Translations under genes and position numbers: made by a program | The notes under the pieces: model-generated | Database searches by the model: none | What the model saw: only the letters and a program-made list of their open reading frames with translations | Told to the model about the DNA's origin: nothing | In this document: in pieces, positions 22,601 through 30,547 of the stretch | Layout: every line of letters starts with the position of its first letter | Numbering within the stretch: position 1 is the stretch's first letter | Assembly (NCBI GenBank): GCA_964019425.1 | Contig: OZ025793.1 | Span: forward strand, 1,116,001 to 1,180,000 | DNA: 64,000 bases | Direction: 5' to 3' | DNA from: Flectonema sp. DT1601 | Taxonomy: Eukaryota; Euglenozoa; Diplonemea; Diplonemida; Diplonemidae

Positions 22601-23361
22601 TTAATATTCGCGACTCAAGGAGATTCTCAGCTGTGAGTACCTCATCACTTGACTCTCCGCTATTATCGTGTCATGGTAGTTTCAAAGTTCTTTGGGAAAC
22701 TGATGTACTAGCAAAAGTACTCGGTAAGGCAGTTGTGTTCTTAGCTGCAACCAGCTGTGCCAAAGCATGCTGTGATAGAATAGAACGTAAAGGTGTATCA
22801 ATATACAACAGTGTGTTGAATTTAAAATCATCAGGTGTCTACAGCAGGGCATTAAGTCAAGGCTCTGCAATTAGTACTCCTTTAGGACATCCGAGTCATA
22901 TTGGTGGTGCTGTTACTTCACCAATTTCAAGGAGTCCAGTCTTTCCAGGTGGGACGCCATTAATTAGTTCTTGTTCTTCTCGAATGAACACGCCAGCGAT
23001 GATTAGTGTACCCACGAGCAATTTACTTCCAGCCGATTCGTCATTCGGTGCTGTGTCAATGCTTCAAGTTTCATCACCTCTTGAGACGTCGTCTTTGTTT
23101 ACTCAAAGTCCGTTTCCACCCGTGGAATTTGTGAACTCATTTACATCCACTTCAACACCACTCAGCCATGTTAGATCAAAATCATCTTTCCCTCAGGCCG
23201 GTAGAACAGATTCACAAGACTTGTTTAAGAATGCACAAATATTAGCAAAAACTCGTTTATCTGCTCCAGCAGTAAACCCTTCTATTACTGGGTTAGGTAT
23301 GCAACCCTTGTCACCTCCGAAACGGAAACGAACAAGTGGAGGAAGTGATTTCTTACTCTGA
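16615..23361 (+). CDS. Four-domain voltage-gated cation channel (CaV/NaV superfamily)
   Basis: A 2,248-residue pore-forming alpha subunit, intronless. Four six-helix repeats are visible. The S4 sensors read VVRVVRVFRPLRSVNR, LFRVFRLCRVLRVLK, AIKAFRAFRPLRILVR and LLRLARCFRLLRHFKGLR. P-loop filter positions are TLDGW (D288), TRDNW (D854), ALSGW (S1359) and TMDTW (D1657), giving Asp/Asp/Ser/Asp instead of the CaV Glu ring or NaV DEKA. The domain III segment LSGWMDIMYAAIDS is strikingly NaV-like. After domain IV come a CaV-type EF-hand-like segment (FRETWARYDPKGQQYVKANEF) and an IQ-like motif (AACIIQSAWREY), a probable calmodulin site. The last ~450 residues are Ser/Pro-rich. The NaV IFM inactivation triad is not seen in the III-IV linker. 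Ion selectivity cannot be assigned confidently. Confidence 0.92.
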   Translation: MESWREFVDEDDEESSNIIDSWMKILNMGDKEVLEMGVGQNAKKFQGKSLMILKTSNVFRSKCIWMIVHPYFDYAVLFAIFVNAIFIALDDPSYWSQVVDIIFLVLFSVETTLKVIAMGLVIGQHAYLRDAWNVVDFVIVVCGWVSYLFANVSAFSVVRVVRVFRPLRSVNRIAGMRRLVNTLFACLPLMLDVVMLSILIFYLFSIAGVVLWNESLHNRCRPASEAYNPDWKPVSMDRVCGNSSVISAFQVSCREGQQCINSSAPYAYANFDHIGKALLLVFQCVTLDGWVYHSYAVEDGWSPFAALFFVFLTMFGAYFFANLILAVVTDALAKYTADESSKEQPLTEEALTMHESGVGPPKLTSIVKPSIFDKSVFRGTQAQAQEGWNHFISDINEQAVKGIANYQKKTTRRKRASTFRGLHSATDTKIIFHKNGKRPRSYSCVVSSTARYIPANHHSKATVSLTAITSLQNSAYGWVPVSQELHQRFSRKAAYPAAIGAVMAIVIRTAAQKREYKNLQLQPMSFARETSKLSATSNFSGGPTAHFSQPAIANKSFGSNNQRSFPQRKKGPPSATSTQISYPTTESISEPGTSGVRHQLRIFCRSSLFNNTIIGIILLNALLMSLEHYDMPSVLENMLEKANMAITFVFVIETVLKITALGKKWPRDRFNLFDFFVAAISLFEFIFLESKAVSLFRVFRLCRVLRVLKLARSWKVLHNIIKMIGNSLAYIGYLVLLILLFIFIFAVLGRSIFDSFNDNTVRWCKTIETEIDCASHTEISLGQVCEWRQLECPLGNNNVTFSNLTTWDNYTVNPCGDFECRVSADWQKMDPTYRARFDKLNWAAVHVFQVLTRDNWGLLCFRAMEEVNGTAVLYFLTILIFGTYLLFSMFIAILLVRLSEQSEARKLRKKKKQEDILSDGQSEVMSPVITIDACSEPNVVSPTMTGPGSPTISRSDVLLYQMARSKERKDRLERRKKLKFGERSCSVAGSVCSVQFDGGRSRAGTFKEFQKKLGARSGYDDDDRSSCMSWEHTARGKDLVSAMKGSRVLAGTPSEKPAHAVVRQPDTTDAIDRLLSGADECYAEDEEDSETDDFDTLQGYSFGYFSPESRIRLFLTNFILQRYFEVTMGYLIIVNCCVIALNKNILDNSDQAIRIVEIADWVFTGIFTLEIICKCIVYGVWKGEYSYLRRQRWNKIDTCIVILSLISIPIQFQARASSAGHHKPVNTVARAIKAFRAFRPLRILVRTKRMKVVIGAFVNTIPAVFNVMAVAFVLYFIFGIAGVQLMKGAFRRCSDGSDRSKVECIGNWRATAGDGVWMTQEEIQIGWKSIKREWINPRAISFDNLLSSWTALLEVAALSGWMDIMYAAIDSSETIDSRPIRENRPFLILYFICWIFAGAFFVMNIFTGVVVDHFSRQKVQLDGSIWLTNQQERSLRVKRILLNSRAKKRRALPIRPHYINRACYAIVTQKWFPRFIFICVVVNVLLMATVHRGMNGTYAQIQSYGNMIFTVIFTVEMILEISVAGPAAYLNFKWCRLDCAIVIISWIEIIVELIFSGGNAAATVQLLRLARCFRLLRHFKGLRKLLMTLYFSVPAFYNIASLLFLMFFIFAILGMALFEDVVTAHTEPLYPLLLSDKANFRNFPRAMLTLYRVATMDTWVTVWSGCQVQPPYCSFDEANCGNGIIASLYFSIFMICIGFVMMNLFIAIILENFRESVLLPEDLTRKMQQVSLFRETWARYDPKGQQYVKANEFIPMLEELSPPIGLKGKEKVEVLRLLQHLDFPITWPDQNVLFADAVDAIGEAIFKIHLLDSLATRKYLKTENRMELYQYGFTIAHWCAACIIQSAWREYTLGQAVTGVIIFHPPEKDVLMKSIATAVKRQRLVSPPIRARSKSAIPFKPGDRRSDSFGTIQERLFSDKTDTSSEYEQSDKLASSMKVMPTRTASQFAFRPLGSFCMNADPSPQLINPLRPKPLLSNNTIPALPLGGKKPTLPLLNIRDSRRFSAVSTSSLDSPLLSCHGSFKVLWETDVLAKVLGKAVVFLAATSCAKACCDRIERKGVSIYNSVLNLKSSGVYSRALSQGSAISTPLGHPSHIGGAVTSPISRSPVFPGGTPLISSCSSRMNTPAMISVPTSNLLPADSSFGAVSMLQVSSPLETSSLFTQSPFPPVEFVNSFTSTSTPLSHVRSKSSFPQAGRTDSQDLFKNAQILAKTRLSAPAVNPSITGLGMQPLSPPKRKRTSGGSDFLL

Positions 23362-25693
23362 GTAGGTTGTAGTGATGTCATCAAATTATTTATTTTCTTT
23401 AAACTAGAATTTGATAACTCTCCGTTCTGGTAACCCTCGGCATTCCATTGGATTGGTTGAATGTGTACATAAAGAAAAAGAGAACAAAAAAAAAGAACGC
23501 TTTTTGGACATTCCCTGCTTCTTATGACTGTTCAGATGCAGAACTCAAAAAAAAAAAAAAATATCAATTTACCTCTATCCTTAATTTTTTTAATTTCATT
23601 TCTTTTTTTTTAATATTTTAAGTTTTTGTATTAGTTCTTATTGCAGTCAGGTCTTCCTGGTGGCGCTATTCAGTTTTTTTTGTTTTTTTGACGTTGAAAC
23701 AGCTATTCTTAAGTTTTCATGTGAAAGGGTGATGCAGCTTGTTGGTCTCCGCAGTGGGAGATTCATTCGTTTCTCAAGGTACTGAACTCTCTGTTTATAT
23801 TAAATTAATAAATACTGGCTTCATGCGAAGCATTTTTTTTTTTTTTTTTTTTTTCTTTTCAAACCCCTGATCGAAATATTATATTCTGACTTACGTTTAT
23901 TTACTCTGTTTGAAAAATCTGGTTTTATCGTTTTTTTTCTTCTTTTTTTTCAACACAGATGGATGAACAATTCTTTCAAAAGTTTTTCCTGGTAATTACA
24001 GCAACAGCTGCTTGGACGAAATCTCGGCGGAGAGATATGGAGAGATATGTCGTAATTGCCTTTTAATTTTTTTTAAAAAACTTGTAATTTGTCCGTTTTT
24101 TTTTTTTTTTTTTTTTTTTGTAGAAGTAAAGTTAACCTACGAGGACTAACTACAATCTTCGCGATTGGGTCCTTACTGATGCGGGCTACCCAGACCCCTC
24201 GTAGTCATCAGTTTGTATTTTGCTAACTAAACTAAACTAAACTAGGACTAATTCTGTCAAGAAAAAAAAAGTTTAGTAAAACTTCACTAGAAATAATTTA
24301 AAATTAATCTTTCCTGAGAACGATATTTTAATGAGCTTGCGATCCTTGCAGCAGGATTGTGTAAGTTGCTCAGTGTGCTTTACTTTGAATAATTTTTTTT
24401 CATTTTTTTTTTTTTTTTTTTTTCCCACACCCTGTCTGTAAGCTGCTATCGGTTAAAATCTTTGATTAGCCTAAGCCGTTATTATTTTTTGCTTTGTTAA
24501 TTTTGACAAATGCAAAGCAATAGTTGTTCACTTACTAGAGAATGCTTATCGTTTATTTATTTATTTTTATTATTATTTTTTTTTTTAAAAATTTTATTTT
24601 TTTCATTCTGATGTTAGTTACTCCGTCAAAGCGAAACGTATTCGGAAGTGTTTTGTCGATTATCGTTCTCTGCAGTCTGCCGCCTCTTGCGGGTTTACTA
24701 TGAGTCTGTAGTCTGTTACTAGTGAAGTACATTTAACTGCCGTCTCTAACACTGTCCGCTTATTCTACGTCTCTTATCGTCTGTGAAAGTCTTAACAGTT
24801 GCTGGTATCGAAAATAACTGTTGAGATTTTCCCTGACTTTTGGCTTCCTAGACTTCGTAAATAAATAAATAACTTTGTCTTTTTTCTCGATCTTACTTTG
24901 CAAAAAAAACACGTGATAACGTTATAAGATTAAAGTTTCAGTTGGATCGGGGAAAAAAACATAGTTAAGTATATAAAGAAAAGGGAAGGGAAGTAAAAAA
25001 AAAAAAAAAAAAAACAATAAAGGAGAGAAAAAAAAAAAAAAAAAAAAAAAAAGAAAAAAAAAAGATATTTCATTTTGTTCACATAAGATAAATGTACATC
25101 TCTGCCTGCTGAATACATCATTCCCTTATTTCCTAAACCCGTTTGTTACGTTTTTTTAGTTCGTATTGTATCGTTATTTTAGTTTTACGTCGTCTTCCCG
25201 CAAGCAGAAGTTTTCACAGATTGTGTTGACTGACGGGTTCTGAGCTTTTTCCGGAGCTTATTTTTTTTCCTGACTTCAACATGTTCAAAAAAAAAAAAAA
25301 AACAGATAAAAAAAGAAAAAAAAGTACTCATCGAAGTATAGAAAGTAGATGCACTTCAGACTTGAAAACTTCCTTTATAATCTTCGAGAGATACTTTAAA
25401 TTTCTCCCCCTTCAACCAGATCCGCTCAACTATGTTCACGTGGCCTCCGGTGGCATTATTTATTTATTTGCAGTCATTTACTACGCTGCCGCTGACGGTC
25501 AAGATTGTCGGAGAGATTGTTGTTCCTTTGAGCTTAAGAATGCAGTATCAAATTAAACTCTTCATCCAGACATCACATAATGAAATCAGATATCAGTCAT
25601 TGGTCTCAAAGTAAATACATCGTACTATTTATTAATTGATTTGATTATTTTATTTATCTTCTAACGACGAATAGTAGTAGTGGCTCATCAAAA
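23362..25693. other. Long spacer with homopolymers and a structured element
   Basis: About 2.3 kb without a supportable gene. It holds very long T runs (around 23834-23854 and 24098-24119), long A runs at 25000-25062, the stem-forming element at 24137-24211 with an adjoining CTAAA repeat, and A/T-rich sequence. Small open frames over the A runs (for example 25281-25556) begin with poly-Lys and have no protein-like composition. Confidence 0.5.
24137..24244. other. Stem-forming element with CTAAA tail
   Basis: The outer arms CTACGAGG (24137-24144) and CCTCGTAG (24197-24204) are exact complements. Between them CAATC/GATTG encloses TTCGC (24153-24167), and GGGTC (24167-24171) can pair with GACCC. 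An alternative pairing is CTGATG (24177-24182) with CATCAG (24206-24211). A short (CTAAA)n run follows at about 24225-24244. It is GC-richer than its surroundings. Candidates are a structured ncRNA or the 3' end of a non-LTR retroelement; it is not a canonical tRNA. Confidence 0.4.
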
Positions 25694-26983
25694 ATGGTTA
25701 GCGACGCTTATCACTTAGTATGGATTATATTGTGGGTCCTTGGTGCTGGGGTACTCTTCCCATGGAATGCTTTTATCTCAGCCCCGGATTACTTTACGAA
25801 GTTCCCTGAATTTATCGACCCAGGATGCGAACTTACTGGTTCAGAGAAGCGAATCTGGGACAACATTGTAACGTACTTCACTGTTAGTTATTCAGCTATG
25901 AATGTAATTGGTCAGGCAATTGTTGTATCCTTCGGAGGGAAGGTAACCATCAGCAACAGAGTGATCTATTCTATTTTAACAATGTTTTTGACAATGATTG
26001 GTGTACCTGCTATTTCATACACACGTATAAGTCGCTGGGGGGCATTTGCATTTTTGGTTGCATCAGCAGGTGCATGTGGTCTTAGTAGTGCGTTCTTTCA
26101 AGCAACGTCTTTTGGTCTCGGAGCTTTGTTTCCGTCATCTTTTACACAAGCTGTAATGATTGGGAATGGGTCTTCTGGTTTGGCTGTATCGTTGTTGCGG
26201 GTTGTGACTAAGGCAGCCGGAGGTTCTGCGAGGTTTTCAGGTGCAATCTATTTCTATCTCGCCACAGCCTGGCTGTGCATATCAATAGGTAGCTTTATTG
26301 TAATGAGAAAGTTAAAGTTCGCCCAAAAACACGTCGACGAGTTTCGCACATTCAAAAGGTACGTTTTAGTTGAAGAAAGTGACAATGAAAGCACTGCCTC
26401 ATACTCTCTGGATGAGGAAGAAACGACTTCTGCTAGTTTTCGTGAGATCAAAGATGTGTTTAAAAATATTTATCCTATGGCACTGACTGTTTGGTTAACT
26501 CTTTTTATCACCATATCTATCTTTCCTGGAGTAGTCGCAAAGATCCCATCTTCCTTAAGTGATGGTTGGTTCACTGTTTGGCTCATTTTCTTATACAATG
26601 CAGGAGATAACATTGGTAGAGTTGGTCCAAAGTTTCTTGTTATCGGAAGAAGGGCATTAGTAATACTTGGATTGCTTCGTGCTGCTTTTATTCCGGCAAT
26701 TATTATGTGTGTTGACCCATACTATATCAAGAGTGAAGCAGCTGCAGCGATAATAGTGTTCTTTATGGCGATGACGAATGGTTACACAGCTTCGATGTCC
26801 ATGATGTACGGGCCTCAAATTCCTAACTCGTCAGCGCTTAACCGTCAAATCGCTGGGACAATTATGTCATTTATGTTGTTGTTGGGTATCACGTGTGGGT
26901 CTTTCGCGGGTTTACTGATTGCGAATTACTTACCTAGTGATGACTCCTCTTCCGGTTCTGAGATGGTTCCGGCAGCACCATAA
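25694..26983 (+). CDS. Equilibrative nucleoside transporter (ENT/SLC29 family)
   Basis: A 429-residue polytopic membrane protein. It opens with the ENT signature in the first transmembrane helix, GAGVLFPWNAFISAPDYF (residues about 17-34). About eleven hydrophobic segments follow. Between the sixth and seventh lies a charged cytoplasmic loop (about 215-255, KRYVLVEESDNESTASYSLDEEE). The C-terminal half includes family-typical NAGDNIGRVGPK and GYTASMSMMYGP motifs, the latter matching the conserved NGY..S..M..GP region. Expected function is passive or proton-coupled uptake of nucleosides or bases at the plasma membrane; substrate preference cannot be read. The length and helix layout are complete, and no intron is needed. 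Confidence 0.92.
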   Translation: MVSDAYHLVWIILWVLGAGVLFPWNAFISAPDYFTKFPEFIDPGCELTGSEKRIWDNIVTYFTVSYSAMNVIGQAIVVSFGGKVTISNRVIYSILTMFLTMIGVPAISYTRISRWGAFAFLVASAGACGLSSAFFQATSFGLGALFPSSFTQAVMIGNGSSGLAVSLLRVVTKAAGGSARFSGAIYFYLATAWLCISIGSFIVMRKLKFAQKHVDEFRTFKRYVLVEESDNESTASYSLDEEETTSASFREIKDVFKNIYPMALTVWLTLFITISIFPGVVAKIPSSLSDGWFTVWLIFLYNAGDNIGRVGPKFLVIGRRALVILGLLRAAFIPAIIMCVDPYYIKSEAAAAIIVFFMAMTNGYTASMSMMYGPQIPNSSALNRQIAGTIMSFMLLLGITCGSFAGLLIANYLPSDDSSSGSEMVPAAP

Positions 26984-27867
26984 AGTGTCTCATCTACGTC
27001 AAGGCACTAATAATACTGTGAGCAATAAAGCCAGACCGTGTTAGGCTGAACTTTTTTGTTTTTATCAACAAGTAATAAACAAAAAAATTTCATCAAATGC
27101 TATTGAGTCAAGCCATTGCGTAAATGGCCAACTAAACGTCTACACATATAAGTAAAAAAAAAAAAACATATCATGAATTACTTTATTACGTAATATAAAT
27201 CTATGGTGGTGTATTCGTCGTTAATTATATCAGTGGATGTTACTGTTTTCAGGTCGCAATGTCTTTTTTTTTTCTTCTTTTTTTTCCCTTCTTCCTGCCT
27301 TACTCGGCACGCTATTGTTTCTGGTTTCATTGGTGCTTTAGTAGAATACTCCTCTCCGACAAAAAAAATTTTTAAAAAAAAAAAAAAGAAAAAAAAAGTT
27401 CCCCCGGTCTAACCGAGAGTGTGATGTATATGGTGACTGCTATTTTCTTTTTTTTTAATTTTCACTTTTTTTTTTTTTTTTTTTAGCAGTCGCCTTAACC
27501 ACTGTAGGTGTTTTTTATATCGTGGGGAACGAATAAAACGTTTTGTTTGTTTCTTTATTTTTTCCCCCCAAGTATTTTATTTTTTTAGCAGTCCAACTTC
27601 CGTATAAAACAAGCGTTTTGACCAACGGGAAGCCGGAATTAATTTTTCTCCATAGCGCGATTCTTAATGAACATGTCCACTTGGTGTAGTCATCCATTGA
27701 TCTTCCAATCAAGTTAATTGCTTTATTTATTTTGCTAATTTTCACATAACATTTTTTGTTTCCAGTTTCAGGGGGGCAAAAAAAAAAAAATTTCTTTTTT
27801 TTTCCCCTCATGTTTTCATGCATTATAACAGGTACCTGCAGTGTGTTCTGCGGAAGTTTTGTGATGC

Positions 27868-27899
<32 letters not shown>

Positions 27900-28699
27900 G
27901 ACATGAGTTCCGCGAGATTCCCCGTCCGTTCTCTGAATGGATATAAGTTGCCGTCTTCGGAATGGAATTGGGTAGATATATCAAAGACGCTCATTTTATC
28001 CTTCGAAAATGGAAAAAAAAAAAAATAAAAAAAGAAAAGAAATTTCGCATCCACAACAATGGAAGCAGTCTTTTAATTAATATTTTATAGTTTCAATGTT
28101 CTCGTTCAATGTCTTTATGTACACTTCTGCGTGTTATATGTTGGAAAAAAAAAAAAAAAAAAAGAGAGAGAGAGAAATCAAAAAAGGAGAAGAGAGGGAA
28201 AAAAAGCTACTTCTTGTACGATAGCCCAGTCACTCAACTTGCCATAAGCTAAGTGATTGATCAGCTGAGAACTGGACTTTCATTGTATCAGTTGTAAGGA
28301 GATTCCCTCCATTACAAATTACATTGATTTCGCTTTTTTTTTTTTTGACTCGTTCTAACCTTTAAATATGTACTCTTCGTATGTTCATTAACGTAATTAT
28401 TCGCCACATCAAATTAAAAAAAAAAAAAAGAAAAAGAAGAAAAAAAAGAGCAGGAGGAGGAAAAATTCTTAAGCCAAGTCTGTTGTTTAACTACAACCCA
28501 TCAAATCTTACTAATGTTGCCTGTCAGACCTGTCGGACATCAAGAGATAATAAACTGGAAGAATAGTAGTTCTCAAATGTACTTGTCGAATCCAGGTAAT
28601 AAAAAATGAGCAGATGACTAACACGGATGATGGTAACATTATTATTGCACTGTGAATCTTTAAATTTATAAAATCAGGTCAGGGGAAAAAGTCACAAAA
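26984..28699. other. Spacer rich in T/A homopolymers
   Basis: About 1.7 kb, dominated by T and A runs (for example 27467-27484, 27869-27898, 28145-28163). No coding region or ordered repeat is supported. The minus-strand frame over 27515-28054 is a product of these runs. Just before 28700 the segment AGGTCAGGGGAAAAAGTCACAAAA is shared with the leader of the second copy of the next gene. Confidence 0.5.
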
Positions 28700-29088
28700 A
28701 TGACATCCACCAGAGCAGCCCTCTTCCTGAAGAAGGTTCCTTCTGAGATGAAGTGGGTCCGTGATACTAATATGATGTTCAGAGGAATGGTATGAATTAA
28801 TTATTTATTCGCTATCTCTGTTTCAATTTACTTGCTTTACAATAACCAAACAAACAGTACATATTATCTGCATCAATCGTAGGTGCTTTCTACTACTGTG
28901 CTAACAAAGAAGAACGTTTTGACTGGTACCAGTTGGAGCCTTGGGTACCAGCTAGAAGAAGAACTACAAAGAAATGGCCTGGAGGTTCGGTCTTCTACGG
29001 TTGGGGTAACAACGCTCTGAATAGAGATTGTGCACTGTTAGAATGGTATTGTTGGAGAGGTTACTGGGGTAATGAATGGGGTGATTAA
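28700..29088 (+). CDS. Small Trp-rich membrane protein, two exons (copy A)
   Basis: Exons 28700-28789 and 28858-29088; the 68-nt intron starts GTATGA and ends AAACAAACAG. The 106-residue product has a basic N-terminus (TSTRAALFLKKVPSEMKWVR), one hydrophobic stretch (YILSASIVGAFYYCA) and a Trp/Tyr-rich C-terminal half (WYQLEPWVPARRR...LLEWYCWRGYWGNEWGD). Size, a single membrane segment and a basic leader resemble an accessory subunit of a mitochondrial respiratory complex, but I do not recognise the family and this is inference. The gene is duplicated about 0.8 kb downstream with an essentially identical protein, a usual sign of high expression demand in this type of genome. Confidence 0.8.
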
Positions 29089-29503
29089 GTCTGACTTTAA
29101 GAGGTCCATGAGAGTTGTTCTGTTGCTCATAATTATCTTTGTACTACCACGAAGCACAGGTCGACCTTCGGGATCTTTTCTTCATCTTAAATATCTATAT
29201 TGTTCCTAAGTGTAAAGTGTTGCAACTAATTGCCAACTATTCGGTCTTTTTTTTTTTCATTCTTTCTGTGTTCTCGTTGTTATCTGGTTTTTCTCAAAAA
29301 GTTTACTACGCAACAGTTCCTCGAAGACTTCGAGAAATATGAGTTCCGTGTTACCAGAGATGGTTATAATTAGTTTTCTTTTCAGCACTCCCTTAGTCAC
29401 ATAGCAGTTGGTGTAATTGAGGAATCCATTCACATGTGTAATATTTTATTAATTAATACAATACCTTCGTCACTGAAGTAGGTCAGGGGAAAAAGTCACA
29501 AAA
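29089..29503. other. Spacer between the duplicated small genes
   Basis: The first ~65 nt after the stop (to the CTACCACGAA motif) match the 3' flank of copy B. The last ~30 nt match the leader of copy A. The middle is unique AT-rich sequence. The repeat unit therefore includes short flanks on both sides. Confidence 0.6.
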
Positions 29504-29903
29504 ATGACATCCACCAGAGCAGCCCTCTTCCTGAAGAAGGTTCCCTCTGAGATGAAGTGGGTCCGTGATACTAATATGATGTTCAGAGGAATGGTATGCA
29601 ACTTATCTTTTCTCTTGAGACTGTAAGAACAGGTCGTAGCAATGCATAATTCAACTCAAATCAAACAAACAGTACATATTATCTGCATCAATCGTAGGTG
29701 CTTTCTACTACTGTGCTAACAAAGAAGAACGTTTTGACTGGTACCAGTTGGAACCTTGGGTACCAGCTAGAAGAAGAACTACAAAGAAATGGCCTGGAGG
29801 TTCAGTCTTCTACGGTTGGGGTAACAACGCTCTGAATAGAGATTGTGCACTGTTAGAATGGTATTGTTGGAGAGGTTACTGGGGTAATGAATGGGGTGAT
29901 TAA
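29504..29903 (+). CDS. Small Trp-rich membrane protein, two exons (copy B)
   Basis: Exons 29504-29593 and 29673-29903 encode the same 106-residue protein as copy A; I see only silent base differences (for example CCC for CCT in the first exon). The 79-nt intron (GTATGC...AACAAACAG) shares its position with copy A's, but its interior is unrelated. The shared 3' flank continues about 65 nt past the stop and then diverges. The contrast between near-identical exons and diverged introns implies either strong constraint or exon-biased gene conversion. Function not recognised; see copy A for the protein description. Confidence 0.8.
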
Positions 29904-30547
29904 GTCTGACTTTAAGAGGTCCATGAGAGTTGTTCTGTTGCTCATAATTATCTTTGTACTACCACGAAAGGCAAAGACAACTCGTCTGCAGATGTTTGAA
30001 AGTTTCCCCTACCAAACACCACAGATAGAAACTTGTTAGTGTGCAAATACTCTATTCGGTTATTTTTCTTTTTGATTTCTTTTTTTGTCTTACATCGGAG
30101 TTAGCCTTCTTGGCTACCAACAAACGATACTGTTGCACACGTTAGCGAATGGCAAGTACCAGTGGTATTTATTATTTTTCTTTTTGCTTTTTAGTGTTTT
30201 CTTTGTTTTACGGTTTCCTTTTACCAATTTTTACGAATCATTAGGAAAGTTTTTATTTATTTTAGTCCATTGGCTGATCGTTGTGTTTTGCAGTAGGCAG
30301 TCGTCATTTTCTTTTTTTGGGCATTTTTCAATGTAGTGGGTACATATAAGTTTGGTTAGCATACTGTTGAAAATATTATTTATTTTCCTCTTTTTTTTTT
30401 GTTTCTTTTAACCCACAGACATTCGTTTAATATGTGAAATTTCGATACTGTCGTCGGTGATTAAGTTATTAGAATACGTGAATAGCAAAATGTACTATAA
30501 ATCATAATGACAGCCTGTTATATCTTTTTCAGATTGTAAAGCAAAAA
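29904..30547. other. Spacer upstream of DHODH
   Basis: AT-rich with moderate T runs (for example 30390-30400). CTTTTTCAG ending at 30532 lies 15 nt before the DHODH ATG and is a plausible trans-splice acceptor. No gene seen. Confidence 0.5.

Noticed and set aside
24137-24211. tRNA gene
   Set aside because: The outer stem is good, but there is no TTCRA loop, no anticodon arm of correct size and no D-arm; kept only as an unclassified structured element.
25281-25556. Possible small gene upstream of the nucleoside transporter
   Set aside because: It starts in an A run (poly-Lys) and the remainder shows no family signal; more likely leader sequence.
27515-28054. Minus-strand 179-codon open frame in a spacer
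   Set aside because: Built from A/T homopolymers (poly-Lys, poly-Phe) with no recognisable motif and against the strand of every other gene.
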